Part shown: in pieces, positions 53,349-61,577 of the stretch | Position numbering within the stretch: the stretch's first letter is position 1 | Layout: each line of letters begins with the position of its first letter | Source: Rhodocyclaceae bacterium | Lineage (GTDB): Bacteria; Pseudomonadota; Gammaproteobacteria; Burkholderiales; Rhodocyclaceae | Direction of reading: 5' to 3' | Length of the DNA stretch: 64,000 nucleotides | Assembly (NCBI GenBank): GCA_016702335.1 | Contig: JADJEF010000020.1 | Location: 248,001-312,000 of the forward strand | Notes under the pieces: generated by a model | What the model was told of the DNA's origin: nothing | Databases searched by the model: none | What the model saw: the letters and a program-made list of their open reading frames with translations, nothing else | Position numbers and translations under genes: made by a program

Positions 53349-56300
53349 TTACTCTTCGATTGTCAGATTGACTTCAATGTCTGGCAATCCGGCGAGCTCG
53401 GCTTTGACGGTTTGCAGCTGGGTGATGAGCTGATCGATCTGGTCGGTGGTGGTGAGCTTGAGGCGAATCGGTAGTTCGCGCTTTTGCTTGCCACTCTTCT
53501 TCAGGTCCTCGATGCGCTGGCGGCGCTTTTCCTGGCCCTGGCGACGCACAGATTCCTTTAGCTCAGTGATACGCGTGTTGATTTCGTAGTCGCGGGAGAG
53601 CAGTTGCTTAAAGCCATCCAGATCGCGGTTGGCATCAATCGAGATGGATTCAAGGCGCGACAAGATGCTGGCACGTTCCTCGGGGTTGAGTTCGGCCCAT
53701 TCGGGAAGGCGCTCCAGGTCTTCAGCGCCTTCTTTGCGGCGATGTTTCAATTGCTCGGTTAGCTTGTTGGCGGCATCGCGCACAGAATTTTGCAAGTTGG
53801 TCAGCTGAGTCGCGAGGTCGGCAGCCGATTTGTAGAAGGTCTCTTGGGCGAGGCGGTCGGTGAGTAGCGAGAGGTCTTCCGCTAGGTCTCGCTTGAGATC
53901 ACCCGGCACGCCAGAGTCCGGCAACGCCTGGATCTCAGTGCGATGGCGTTGCAATTCGCGCAGCGTGGCATCGAGCCCATTTTCAAGGGTGCGCTTGAGG
54001 TCACCAGCCCATTGCAGGTTGTCATACAGTGGCGACTCTTCACCGCCCAAGCGCAGCGGTGCATCGGATGCATCGGTGAGCAGAATGTCTTGGATGTCGC
54101 TGGTCAGGTTGCGCAGCCGCTCAACACCGGCGACACCTAGGCCGGAAAGTTTTTCGGCCAAGGGGGAGTAATCGTGCTGGTAGCGCGGGAAGTGCTTGGC
54201 TGCTGCCTTGCTGATTTCTTGCTCCAGCGGCACTACCGAATCACCGATCAGGTTGGTGAGCCGTTCGGCAGCACGGGCGAGCACATCGTCCGGCATTTTG
54301 GATTCGCGCAGGGAAACACCGATCGGGCCAAAGCTCTTGTTAGTCTTGAGTGCTTCGATCGCTTGTTGCCCAGCAGCGATAACCTCGCGCCCGGAAATCT
54401 TGAGTTTGAGATCGCCAGCGACCAGCATAGCGGCCAGGATGTAGCGCACGGTATCAGGCGACCAGCCGAATGGCGCGTCGCTGAATTGCTCCAGCAGGCG
54501 CTTGCCTTCCAGCGTGCCGTTGCGTTCGATGGCATCGCGCAGGCTGACGATGGCCTTGTGTGCGGTGTTGATCTTATGAGCGCCGCCTTTGATTTCGACA
54601 AGCCCCAAAGGATCAAGCGCGCTATTGATACCTGCCGGGTTGCCAACGCGCAGGAATTTCTCGGCCAGTGCAGTATCGACCCGCTCGGGTGCTTCCGCAT
54701 AGCGATTAAAGACGTCGGCCGCAACTTTCCCCAGATGTTTCTTGGCGGCGTCGAGCAGCTCTTGGTCAAGACTGGTGACGGCATCAAACTGACCACGGAA
54801 AACAAACGAACCGTGGGTCAAGCTGCGTTTAACGTGAACCTGAAGCTGATTGGCCAGCGTGGCGGCGCGGTCGATCTGGCTGGCGCAATACTCTTTGACT
54901 TCCTGGTCGGGGTCGTTGCGGTGAAGTTCGGCAATGCGCTGGCAACGATACATTTCAGCGGCCAGGTTGTCGGCTTCAGGGCTTGTGCGGCCAAGCAGAA
55001 AAATGGTGTTCTGGTTGCTGCGTTGGCGCGATTCATCGACCAGGCGCGTCCGTGCTGTGTCGTAATTAGCCGGGTCAGAGAACTCGACAATGGTCTGGAT
55101 GGTTTCACGGTCCCCCGCCAAACTGGACGGGATGCCGCTGTTCATGACCTTAAGGCCGGCGGTGACGGCAAGGCTGCCATGCAGACGGGTAGCAGGGAGC
55201 GGGTCGAAGACCTCGCGTAGGGCTACGTTGCCAATCTTGCGTGTGTCGACTGAACGCAGCGGGATGTTGCCGCGTTCCTGCTCGATATCCCGCAGCTTCT
55301 CAGAAACGAAGATCAGGCTCCCATCTTTTTCGCCCAAAGGAACTAGAGGGTCGTTGAGCATCTGCTCGACGGCCTCACTGACTTCATCCTGGTGCGAGGC
55401 CGCATCGACAGCGGGATGCATCAAGCTGACGACGTTTTGCAGGGTAACCGGGAGATTGGCGAGAATCTGAAGAATAGCGACGGTCTTGGCGATGTTCTTG
55501 TGCAGATCGGAATCAGGGAAGCGAACGAAGACCTTGCCGACCGCTTGATGTATGGACGGAAATGCGCGGCGAATGTCTTTATCGAGGGCATCGAACAGCG
55601 TGACGGTCGTGGCGAGCCAGCCTGTTGGGCGGTCAGCTACCGGAATCTCGCCAGCGTGTTTTTCGACCAGGATGTCTTGAATAACCTTGATAGCCGAGCG
55701 CAGACCGATGCCGCCGGTCGACTTGGCCAGGGCGCCCAGCAAATGCAGCAGGATGTCGAAATGTGCCGGCAGGAACGGATACAGGTTGATGAAGGTGTCG
55801 CGCGAGAAGTCCGAGTCGTAATACTTGGCGTCCTGTAACTTGGTGTTATGACGCAAAGCTTGTCCGTGGGTGTCGAACAGCTTGCTTAATGCATCAGCAC
55901 CAACGGGCGATTTGCCGAGCAGCCGGCCGGTGCAAATCTTCTTGATGTCTTCCGCTTCCAGGTCGATTTGGATCGGGAAGCGGTCTTTCAGCTTGTAGAG
56001 CTGTGACGAGTTGAGCGCTGCGCGGGGATCGTCTTCGGTCAGCGTTTGCTGCGCGGTAGCGAACATCCAAACTTTGCCATCGCCCAGACGCTTGAGGTTC
56101 TTGGCTAGGCCGTCGAGGTTGAGGATCAGGTTGTCTCGCGAGGCAACGTATTGGCCGACTTCGTCCACGATTAGCAGCACGTACTGCTTGCCGCTCTTCT
56201 CGCGGATGATGTCGATCATTTCCTGAACGCGCTCATTTTCGAACTTGATAAAGCTATCGATGCTCGAATTGAACGACGATGACGTGGGGAAAAGCGCCGG

Positions 56301-56957
56301 ATACATTTCGTGGGCAATTTGAGGTACGAGCCCGTCGACGATCAATGGATCATTTTGAAGTTCGCCTTTCCACGGCAAACCTGGGAGCATTTCAGCGACT
56401 TTCTGCTCGAATTCAGCAAATCGGCCGTCTTTCTCAAGCTTTCTCTCCAATGCTGCGACCTTGAGATTGCGCGAATAGCCCGCCCATTGCAAAACCTTGT
56501 AGTAGAGGACCGTCGATACCTCTTGCATCGTCGCATCCACAACCTGGTCGCTCGCTAGGTCGAGCATGACCACGGCCGCAGGGAAACGTTGGACGACGGT
56601 TGAAAGCTGGGCTTTGACTGGCGCCGTTTGCAGGCGATCTTGCAGATGCTTTATGAATGGGATGCCACCAACCTTGATCTGGTTGTCGAAGGCAAAGCCC
56701 AGGTACTTGGTGAAAGAGCTCTTGCCAGAACCATAAAACCCTGACACCCAGACGCCGATCTCGTTTTCACCACCGGTTTCCATGGCCAACTGCATGCGAT
56801 CGAGGAGTTTTCGGAACTGCTCCTCGATGCTTTCGGTAACGATGTATTCCGAAATCTCAGACTTGAGACGCGCTTCCTGGGATGCGCCGTAAGTGATGAC
56901 CTTCTCGATTGACCGGTGAATGTCTTTGGAAGGATCGAAGAGTGAGCGGATCTGCAT
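53349..56957 (-). CDS. brxC: BrxC, large P-loop ATPase of BREX
   Basis: About 1,202 residues from the ATG at 56957, chosen because AGGAAA precedes it by 6 bases (56990 is an alternative). Walker A (GFYGSGKSS) is about residue 73-81 and Walker B (LLIVDEVGQYV) about residue 270. Long coiled-coil stretches occupy the C-terminal third (RQGQEKRRQRIEDLKKSGKQ). BrxC is a core BREX ATPase. It ends 11 bases before pglX. Confidence 0.92.
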   Translation of the reverse strand: MQIRSLFDPSKDIHRSIEKVITYGASQEARLKSEISEYIVTESIEEQFRKLLDRMQLAMETGGENEIGVWVSGFYGSGKSSFTKYLGFAFDNQIKVGGIPFIKHLQDRLQTAPVKAQLSTVVQRFPAAVVMLDLASDQVVDATMQEVSTVLYYKVLQWAGYSRNLKVAALERKLEKDGRFAEFEQKVAEMLPGLPWKGELQNDPLIVDGLVPQIAHEMYPALFPTSSSFNSSIDSFIKFENERVQEMIDIIREKSGKQYVLLIVDEVGQYVASRDNLILNLDGLAKNLKRLGDGKVWMFATAQQTLTEDDPRAALNSSQLYKLKDRFPIQIDLEAEDIKKICTGRLLGKSPVGADALSKLFDTHGQALRHNTKLQDAKYYDSDFSRDTFINLYPFLPAHFDILLHLLGALAKSTGGIGLRSAIKVIQDILVEKHAGEIPVADRPTGWLATTVTLFDALDKDIRRAFPSIHQAVGKVFVRFPDSDLHKNIAKTVAILQILANLPVTLQNVVSLMHPAVDAASHQDEVSEAVEQMLNDPLVPLGEKDGSLIFVSEKLRDIEQERGNIPLRSVDTRKIGNVALREVFDPLPATRLHGSLAVTAGLKVMNSGIPSSLAGDRETIQTIVEFSDPANYDTARTRLVDESRQRSNQNTIFLLGRTSPEADNLAAEMYRCQRIAELHRNDPDQEVKEYCASQIDRAATLANQLQVHVKRSLTHGSFVFRGQFDAVTSLDQELLDAAKKHLGKVAADVFNRYAEAPERVDTALAEKFLRVGNPAGINSALDPLGLVEIKGGAHKINTAHKAIVSLRDAIERNGTLEGKRLLEQFSDAPFGWSPDTVRYILAAMLVAGDLKLKISGREVIAAGQQAIEALKTNKSFGPIGVSLRESKMPDDVLARAAERLTNLIGDSVVPLEQEISKAAAKHFPRYQHDYSPLAEKLSGLGVAGVERLRNLTSDIQDILLTDASDAPLRLGGEESPLYDNLQWAGDLKRTLENGLDATLRELQRHRTEIQALPDSGVPGDLKRDLAEDLSLLTDRLAQETFYKSAADLATQLTNLQNSVRDAANKLTEQLKHRRKEGAEDLERLPEWAELNPEERASILSRLESISIDANRDLDGFKQLLSRDYEINTRITELKESVRRQGQEKRRQRIEDLKKSGKQKRELPIRLKLTTTDQIDQLITQLQTVKAELAGLPDIEVNLTIEE

Positions 56958-56982
56958 GATGGGTTTCCTGAATACTGAACGG

Positions 56983-57558
56983 TTATCCACCGACGTGGAC
57001 AGAGCGATAGTTGCCGTCTTCTGGGTAGAAGCCGAGGAATTTCAGACGGGTCTTCCCGGTGCGTACACCGGGATACAGAAACACGGTGGGCACACTGAAC
57101 TTACCTTGCAGCTGACCTTCAATAGCGCCGATGCGCATGTAGGGGTGCAGGGATTCGAGGTCGGTGACCAGCAACAAGTGGTTTGCTTTGCCTTCGAGCG
57201 CAGCAAGAGCCTCTTCCAGGCGCTTGAGGAGCGCACCACTGCTGGTCAGCGCATTGGCAATCGACTCATTGGTTTTACCCCAGGCCAGGGGGTCGCGCTT
57301 TTCTGCGGCAAGCCAGAGCGCACGGCGCGGGTCGGAACTCAACACCTGTTCGATGTACTCGGCGATGGAGAATGTGGTGACATCCCAGCCATCGTTACGC
57401 AGCTTGGCGACGAGTGCCGGTGTTTGGCGCTTGATGTCGATGATCTGCGCCGGATCGAACACCAAGTAATAGATGGGCTCGAAGCTGGCATGCCCTAGTT
57501 CGCGCCCATGACGGATGCGCTCTCGCAGTTCTTCAAAGTCGGCTTTAAGCGAGGACAT
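56983..57558 (-). CDS. brxB: BrxB (DUF1788)
   Basis: 191 residues from the ATG at 57558, preceded by a strong GGAGGT 8 bases upstream; a longer frame to 57612 lies inside brxA. Typical DUF1788 blocks are IYYLVFDPAQIIDIKRQ, HLLLVTDLESLHPYMRIGAIEGQL and PTVFLYPGVRTGKTRLKFLGFY. It is a small core protein of type 1 BREX with no known catalytic activity. It overlaps brxA by 14 bases. Confidence 0.9.
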   Translation of the reverse strand: MSSLKADFEELRERIRHGRELGHASFEPIYYLVFDPAQIIDIKRQTPALVAKLRNDGWDVTTFSIAEYIEQVLSSDPRRALWLAAEKRDPLAWGKTNESIANALTSSGALLKRLEEALAALEGKANHLLLVTDLESLHPYMRIGAIEGQLQGKFSVPTVFLYPGVRTGKTRLKFLGFYPEDGNYRSVHVGG

Positions 57559-58327
57559 CGCAAACGACCTCCATGGTGGGGTGCTTCCAACTGATTCGGG
57601 TGACGTCGCCACCGGCCTGGAATATCAGAAAGCCCTTCAGTGACAGGCGGCGCAGTTCTTCGATGACTTCTTCACGCGATAAGCCAAACAGGCGCCAATC
57701 CTCGTGGTTGATGACGGCGGGGTCACTCAGGCCAGAGAAGTGCAAGTCGTATGCAAGGTAGGCAGCAACGTTCTGGGTCAGCCGGAACGTCAGCATTCGA
57801 CGCGTGGAACGGGTGCCTTTTTCTAGCAGTCCGTAGTCAGCGCAGCAGCCGGTGAGGTAAGCCGACACTCGGCGAACGGTGGTTTCTGACCAGCGTTTCG
57901 AGGTCTTACCGTCGTCAATGCCACGCTGCACAAAGGCCTTGGCGTCTTCGTTACTGACTTGCGTGTGTCCGCTGGCGTAGCGGTCCCAATACACCTCGCG
58001 GATAAAATCGGCGAGGATTGGGTTGGCGCGAGCGGTGAAGAGAAGGAAGATTTGCAATAGGTCGCCGGAATTCAGGCGTGTAGCGAGAGTCTTCAGATGT
58101 TGCGCTGCGATGCCTTGATTTGTCAGGTAGCGCGGCGCAAAACATTCGGCGACCACGTTGCGGAGTCGCCTGGCGGTGACGTTCGGGAACCGACCTGAAT
58201 CGAGCGCGGCTTGATACAACTGCGAAGCCGTTTGGCCGGGCTGCCAGATGTCGAGCAAAACCTTGGTCTCGTCCATAAGACCCAAGCCCGCTTGCAACTG
58301 TGTTGTGTAGTGTGCCGGCGTGCTCAT
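57545..58327 (-). CDS. brxA: BrxA (DUF1819)
   Basis: 260 residues, all-helical, matching the NusB-like DUF1819 BREX protein: TTQLQAGLGLMDETKVLLDIW, LFTARANPILADFIREVYW, YGLLEKGTRSTRRMLTFRLT and FLIFQAGGDVTRISWKHPTMEV. BrxA binds DNA in structural work on the family. The ATG overlaps the brxE stop (ATGA). Confidence 0.92.
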   Translation of the reverse strand: MSTPAHYTTQLQAGLGLMDETKVLLDIWQPGQTASQLYQAALDSGRFPNVTARRLRNVVAECFAPRYLTNQGIAAQHLKTLATRLNSGDLLQIFLLFTARANPILADFIREVYWDRYASGHTQVSNEDAKAFVQRGIDDGKTSKRWSETTVRRVSAYLTGCCADYGLLEKGTRSTRRMLTFRLTQNVAAYLAYDLHFSGLSDPAVINHEDWRLFGLSREEVIEELRRLSLKGFLIFQAGGDVTRISWKHPTMEVVCDVLA

Positions 58328-58827
58328 GCCGGACGCGAGAAATAAGGATAGGCACGAACGCCACCCGCAAAGGCGGCTGCATAGACTTGCGCGAGCTGGC
58401 GAACGGTAGCGTCCGACACGATATCGTCGGCCAGTTTGATCGCAACCGGGCCTTCAGCGACAGCCGCCTTGGTGCCAGCTAAATCGACCAATGCCGCCTC
58501 GGCCGATTCTTTCTTGGCGATGAGGCTGGCGTCGATCGCATCTGGCGAATTCAGTAACAGGTTATGAAGATCTTGCTCTGTTTCCTCGGGCAGACGGAAG
58601 AGGTGGAAAACCTGCCCAACACCGATATGTTCATCGTGCAGACGCCGAGCACCTTCCGTGGAGCCATGGTATTGCGCCAGAAAAGTAGTTTTCGGGAAGA
58701 CCGGCGCGAGAAATTGATTGCCGATCGCGCCGAAAAACGACGTGGGCCACCACGCATGCTGGTTCTTTTCGCCAAGGTAGGCGGCGACAATTCGAAGTCG
58801 CGCCAAGCTGATCACTGAGCCATTCAC
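58324..58827 (-). CDS. brxE: BrxE-like BREX protein
   Basis: 167 residues starting at GTG 58827, which overlaps the HTH gene's TGA; GGGGGAGGAA just upstream is a strong ribosome site. The N-terminal segment SLARLRIVAAYLGEKNQHAWWPTSFF and FRLPEETEQDLHNLL match BrxE, normally found as the first gene of type 6 BREX. Function is unknown. Its presence together with brxL makes the operon a type 1/type 6 mixture. Confidence 0.8.
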   Translation of the reverse strand: MNGSVISLARLRIVAAYLGEKNQHAWWPTSFFGAIGNQFLAPVFPKTTFLAQYHGSTEGARRLHDEHIGVGQVFHLFRLPEETEQDLHNLLLNSPDAIDASLIAKKESAEAALVDLAGTKAAVAEGPVAIKLADDIVSDATVRQLAQVYAAAFAGGVRAYPYFSRPA

Positions 58828-59063
58828 TTCCTCCCCCTCGATTTTTGTTCTGTCCTCGGCGTCTTTTCAGCTATGCGGTCATCAACGGCCTGTTGCTTGA
58901 TCCACTCCGCGATGTCCGCCTGGGAGAAACGCCAAGACCCGCCAACCTTGAACGCCGGTATCTGCTTAGCAGCGGCAAGCCGGTAGATTGTGCGTTCTGT
59001 GACCTTTAAGAAGTCAGCGACTTCTTTGATGGTGAGAATTTCGCTAGGTTTTGCCGTGGCCAT
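58824..59063 (-). CDS. Small HTH (excisionase-type, MerR-like) DNA-binding protein
   Basis: 79 residues from the Met at 59063 (the longer frame from 59114 adds 17 unrelated residues). One winged-helix HTH_17 domain (ILTIKEVADFLKVTERTIYRL, FKVGGSWRFSQADIAEWI) and a basic tail. It is the first gene of the operon, where BREX loci usually carry a regulator, and is directly under a promoter; autoregulation is a reasonable guess. Such proteins can also be excisionases. Confidence 0.85.
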   Translation of the reverse strand: MATAKPSEILTIKEVADFLKVTERTIYRLAAAKQIPAFKVGGSWRFSQADIAEWIKQQAVDDRIAEKTPRTEQKSRGRK

Positions 59064-59093
59064 GGCGCCCGCTGCTCGCGTGGAAAAGGCGTC

Positions 59094-59122
59094 AGAATAG
59101 TGCAAAATATTCAAGATGCCAA
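59094..59122 (-). promoter_or_regulatory. Probable promoter of the BREX operon
   Basis: On the minus strand TTGGCA (59117-59122) and TATTCT (59094-59099) are separated by 17 bases, a good sigma-70 pair, ending about 30 bases ahead of the HTH gene start. A TGGCCGGCCA palindrome lies upstream near 59,143 and could be an operator. Confidence 0.6.
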
Positions 59123-59242
59123 AGCTTTAATGGCGCTCCTTACTGGCCGGCCAGATTGGCCTATGCCTTTTGACCTATGCGTGAAAATTTGCCGCCGGGC
59201 CAGATGGCTCGGAGGCAAATGTATTCCCCTGAGTAGGTGGCG

Positions 59243-60214
59243 TCAGGCAGCCAGCTTGACCTGGCTTTCCTTGGATTTGTCCATCAAGAATGCATGCGAT
59301 TTTGATGCCTGCGACGCGGCGGAAAATATCGCCTTCTTGTCATGCTTAAGTACCTTGAGCCAGGAATCAATATAACTGGCATGGTCGTCCATCGTGACCG
59401 GGATCAAGCCCAGATCCGCGCAGCAGAACGCCGCGCCAAGCTCGGCGATCAGTTCCTCGAAGGCATAAGCCTCCGTGCCGAATCGCCCGGAGAAATCACG
59501 CGCCAGGCGTGACTTGTGGCCGGTCCAGTGCGTCAGCTCATGCATTGCCACTGCGTAGAAAGCCTCATCGGACATAAATCGGCTGCGCTCGGGTAGATAG
59601 ATTTCGTCGCTGCTCGGCCGAAAGAAAGCCTTGCCGCCCTGCTCAATGATGGTAGCGCCGCTGGCCTGCATGACAGCTTCGGCAGCTACATCGCCCTGGA
59701 AGGTACGTCGCACGATGCCATCTGCGATTCCCTCGCATTGGTCAATATTGAACACGGTATAGCTCTTTAAGAAGCCAATCTTTCGGGACTCGACCTCGCC
59801 GGTCTCGTTATCGATACGATCACGGCCGACGGTAGAAAAGTACAAAACCTGCTGGCCCTTACTGCCTTTTTTCACAGATCCGCCAAGTTCCTTGGCCTGC
59901 TGATATGTCATCCAGGCGGAAGAAGCAAAGCCTGTCTCCTGAGCTGCAAGCCAGAGAATCAGGACATTGACGCCCGAATATGTTTTGCCGCTTTTGCGGT
60001 TGTACGGGATTCCGGTCGCCCCAGCACCTGACCACATTGGCCTGCCATCGCGCTTCACGCCAAGCTCGATGGCGGCAATGATTTTGTCAGTCACCGATTG
60101 ATACAGATCGAACTTACCGATTTTCCCATCCTGCTCTTGGGTGAGTCCGGGGGGTACGGGGGGAACGCCCGTGCCGTTTAAGTGGGCAGGTGTGGATTGG
60201 GTGCGTACTGGCAT
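59243..60214 (-). CDS. ardC: ArdC-type antirestriction protein with zincin domain
   Basis: 323 residues from the ATG at 60214, preceded by AAGGAC. The N-terminal ssDNA-binding (DUF1738) domain has YNRKSGKTYSGVNVLILW and GSKGQQVLYF; the C-terminal metallopeptidase-like domain has HELTHWTGH and the downstream glutamate EELIAELGAAFC. ArdC proteins ride on conjugative elements and protect incoming DNA from host restriction. It lies right after the BREX operon's promoter region on the same strand, so read-through could link them. Confidence 0.88.
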   Translation of the reverse strand: MPVRTQSTPAHLNGTGVPPVPPGLTQEQDGKIGKFDLYQSVTDKIIAAIELGVKRDGRPMWSGAGATGIPYNRKSGKTYSGVNVLILWLAAQETGFASSAWMTYQQAKELGGSVKKGSKGQQVLYFSTVGRDRIDNETGEVESRKIGFLKSYTVFNIDQCEGIADGIVRRTFQGDVAAEAVMQASGATIIEQGGKAFFRPSSDEIYLPERSRFMSDEAFYAVAMHELTHWTGHKSRLARDFSGRFGTEAYAFEELIAELGAAFCCADLGLIPVTMDDHASYIDSWLKVLKHDKKAIFSAASQASKSHAFLMDKSKESQVKLAA

Positions 60215-60636
60215 GATCTTGTCCTTTCGTGGTTGTGATTTTTGCTCTTCGGAGCCGTCCGCAAACGGGCGGTGATCGAGCGGCCAGCAGGGCGACCAGG
60301 CGAAAGGGAGTGGAGCAAGCCGGCATGCCAGCCGGGGTTTTCGGGGTGAGGAATAAATAGCGACCACAGGGCGCGGTTTATGCCGGAACCGCGCAGGCTG
60401 GCGTGACGTATTGCAGGTGTGGCCTTATCGCGCCGGTCTAACTCCCGCCGGGTCAGCGAGGAGACGCGCTGGCGGCTTCGCAGGGCAGATGTCCGCAAAA
60501 GGTCTGGTCAGCAAACACTGGTTTTGCCATGCCTGCCAACGCCATTAATGCCTGTGCAACGCACAGGCTGCGGTGTACGCCGCATTGGGGAACCGCGCAG
60601 CGGGGGCGAGCGTTCAGCGCAGCCCCCCGCAGGTGC

Positions 60637-60719
60637 GCCGGCCCCAGCCGGCCGCCAAGGGTTGGGGGGAGCCGCGATCCAAATTTCGGCCCCAGCCGAA
60701 ATAGGCCCGCCCACGGGCC
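60637..60719. repeat. Three hairpins with different stems and the same CCCA loop
   Basis: 60637-60652: GCCGGC-CCCA-GCCGGC. 60683-60702: ATTTCGGC-CCCA-GCCGAAAT. 60704-60719: GGCCCG-CCCA-CGGGCC. All stems are perfect, and the stem sequences differ while the loop is identical, as expected if the loop is read by a protein or by base pairing and the stem only presents it. On the other strand the loops read TGGG. Confidence 0.8.
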
Positions 60720-60745
60720 GGTTGGTTCGTGGGGGGCGAAGCCCC

Positions 60746-61007
60746 GCCCGGCAAGCGCCTTGCGGCGCGCGCCTCCCCTCTTCGTGGGACGAGCAGGCGA
60801 ACAGGCGCGCGCAGCAAGACTATTCGCCGTCGCAAGTCTCGCTGCGGCAGCGGCGACAAGACTGCAAGACGGGGCAACTTTGACCAACCGAGCTACGCGA
60901 GCTTGGTCAAGGTTGAGGACGAAATGTCGCAGCGCGACGTTTTGGCCGACCCCGGATTCAGGCGCAGCCTCGAAGAGGGGAGGCGCGCGCCGCAAGGCGT
61001 GCCGGGC
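60746..61007. repeat. Long inverted repeat, 37 of 39 bases, around a 186-base loop
   Basis: The left arm 60746-60784 and right arm 60971-61007 are reverse complements except for a 2-base deletion in the right arm, giving 29 plus 8 perfectly paired bases (arm begins CGAAGAGGGGAGGCGCGCGC on the right). The 186-base interior itself folds: CCGTC...GACGG with inner AGTCT/AGACT, and TTGACCAA...TTGGTCAA. Confidence 0.85.
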
Positions 61008-61110
61008 CTGGGTGAATCGACCGGAGGGTGGCGTCCAGCCACCACGCAGGAAGAGAGGGCAAAGCCATCAAGCAAGGAGAACCGTCCAGGTTAGCCGCAG
61101 CGCTTGGTAT

Positions 61111-61180
61111 CGCTGACATTGATCGCAGCGCATTGACGCTGACATTTCGGCAGCGGCGTGGGTTGCGATGAGTGTCAGCG
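61111..61180. repeat. Iteron-like CGCTGACATT repeats
   Basis: CGCTGACATT occurs at 61111-61120 and 61137-61146 in direct orientation; an inverted near-copy, AGTGTCAGCG, is at 61171-61180. Short, spaced repeats like this resemble binding sites for an initiator or regulator. Confidence 0.55.
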
Positions 61181-61193
61181 AACGCACGACAAA

Positions 61194-61229
61194 CACTGTT
61201 TGCAGTCTGTAATCTGACTGCAAACAGTG
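61194..61229. repeat. Perfect 14-bp inverted repeat
   Basis: CACTGTTTGCAGTC pairs with GACTGCAAACAGTG around an 8-base loop (TGTAATCT). It lies about 120 bases from the end of the RHH gene and could be an operator, a relaxase site or a terminator without a T-run. Confidence 0.75.
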
Positions 61230-61309
61230 CGTGCACGGCAGGGCGGGAATCGACTGCGTTTGCGGCAAATTGCGGCAAACAATACGAGATATGCCTATGC
61301 CCTCACGTG

Positions 61310-61337
61310 GCCGACAAATCTATATCGATTTGTCGGC
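61310..61337. repeat. Perfect 11-bp inverted repeat beside the RHH gene
   Basis: GCCGACAAATC pairs with GATTTGTCGGC around TATATC. It sits 13 bases past the stop of the RHH gene on that gene's strand. No T-run follows, so a terminator is uncertain. Confidence 0.65.
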
Positions 61338-61349
61338 GAGTCTTGCTGC

Positions 61350-61577
61350 TCACGCAGCAAGTGCATTCTGTTGTTTTGTCGGCAGCGCTGCTAGCTCACT
61401 ACGCGCGGAACGAGCCGCCTGCGTCAGTGCACGCTCCACAACATCGGCGACATCAAATGCCAGGCCGTGTTTGTCAGCATGGCGCTTTATGTCGTCGAGT
61501 TCCTCGGCCAAGTCGATTGGCACGCGGACGCTAATCGTTTTCGTCTTATTAGCAGCTTTGGGTTTTAGAAATGCCAT
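61350..61577 (-). CDS. Ribbon-helix-helix-like small protein
   Basis: 75 residues from the ATG at 61577, preceded by GGAG; the longer frame to 61619 lies inside the upstream gene. TISVRVPIDLAEELDDIKRHADKHG is a short beta strand followed by two helices, as in RHH DNA-binding proteins of plasmids and conjugative elements. It overlaps the upstream gene by 29 bases and adjoins the structured region, where its binding sites may lie (inference). Confidence 0.65.
   Translation of the reverse strand: MAFLKPKAANKTKTISVRVPIDLAEELDDIKRHADKHGLAFDVADVVERALTQAARSARSELAALPTKQQNALAA

Larger units (their letters stand above)
60215..61349. other. 1.1-kb non-coding, highly structured region (candidate oriT/oriV or structured RNA)
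   Basis: No credible gene is present: open frames have low-complexity Arg/Ala/Pro products and lack ribosome sites. The stretch holds at least ten perfect or near-perfect hairpins. 60371-60394 (GCGCGGTT stem) lies in the ardC leader. 60550-60568 (GCCTGTGC-AAC-GCACAGGC) is followed with no gap by 60569-60584. 60600-60630 is a G5/C5 hairpin. 60637-60719 holds three CCCA-loop hairpins. 60733-60745 is GGGGC-GAA-GCCCC. 60746-61007 is a long inverted repeat enclosing stems at 60827-60872 and 60880-60910. Further inverted repeats lie at 61194-61229 and 61310-61337. Confidence 0.7.

Noticed and set aside
54174..55220. A 348-codon plus-strand open frame inside brxC
   Set aside because: Antisense to a well-supported BrxC frame, no ribosome site or domain.
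60453..61116. Several Arg/Ala/Pro-rich open frames on both strands of the structured region
   Set aside because: Low-complexity products, no ribosome sites, and overlapping perfect hairpins. Treated as non-coding.
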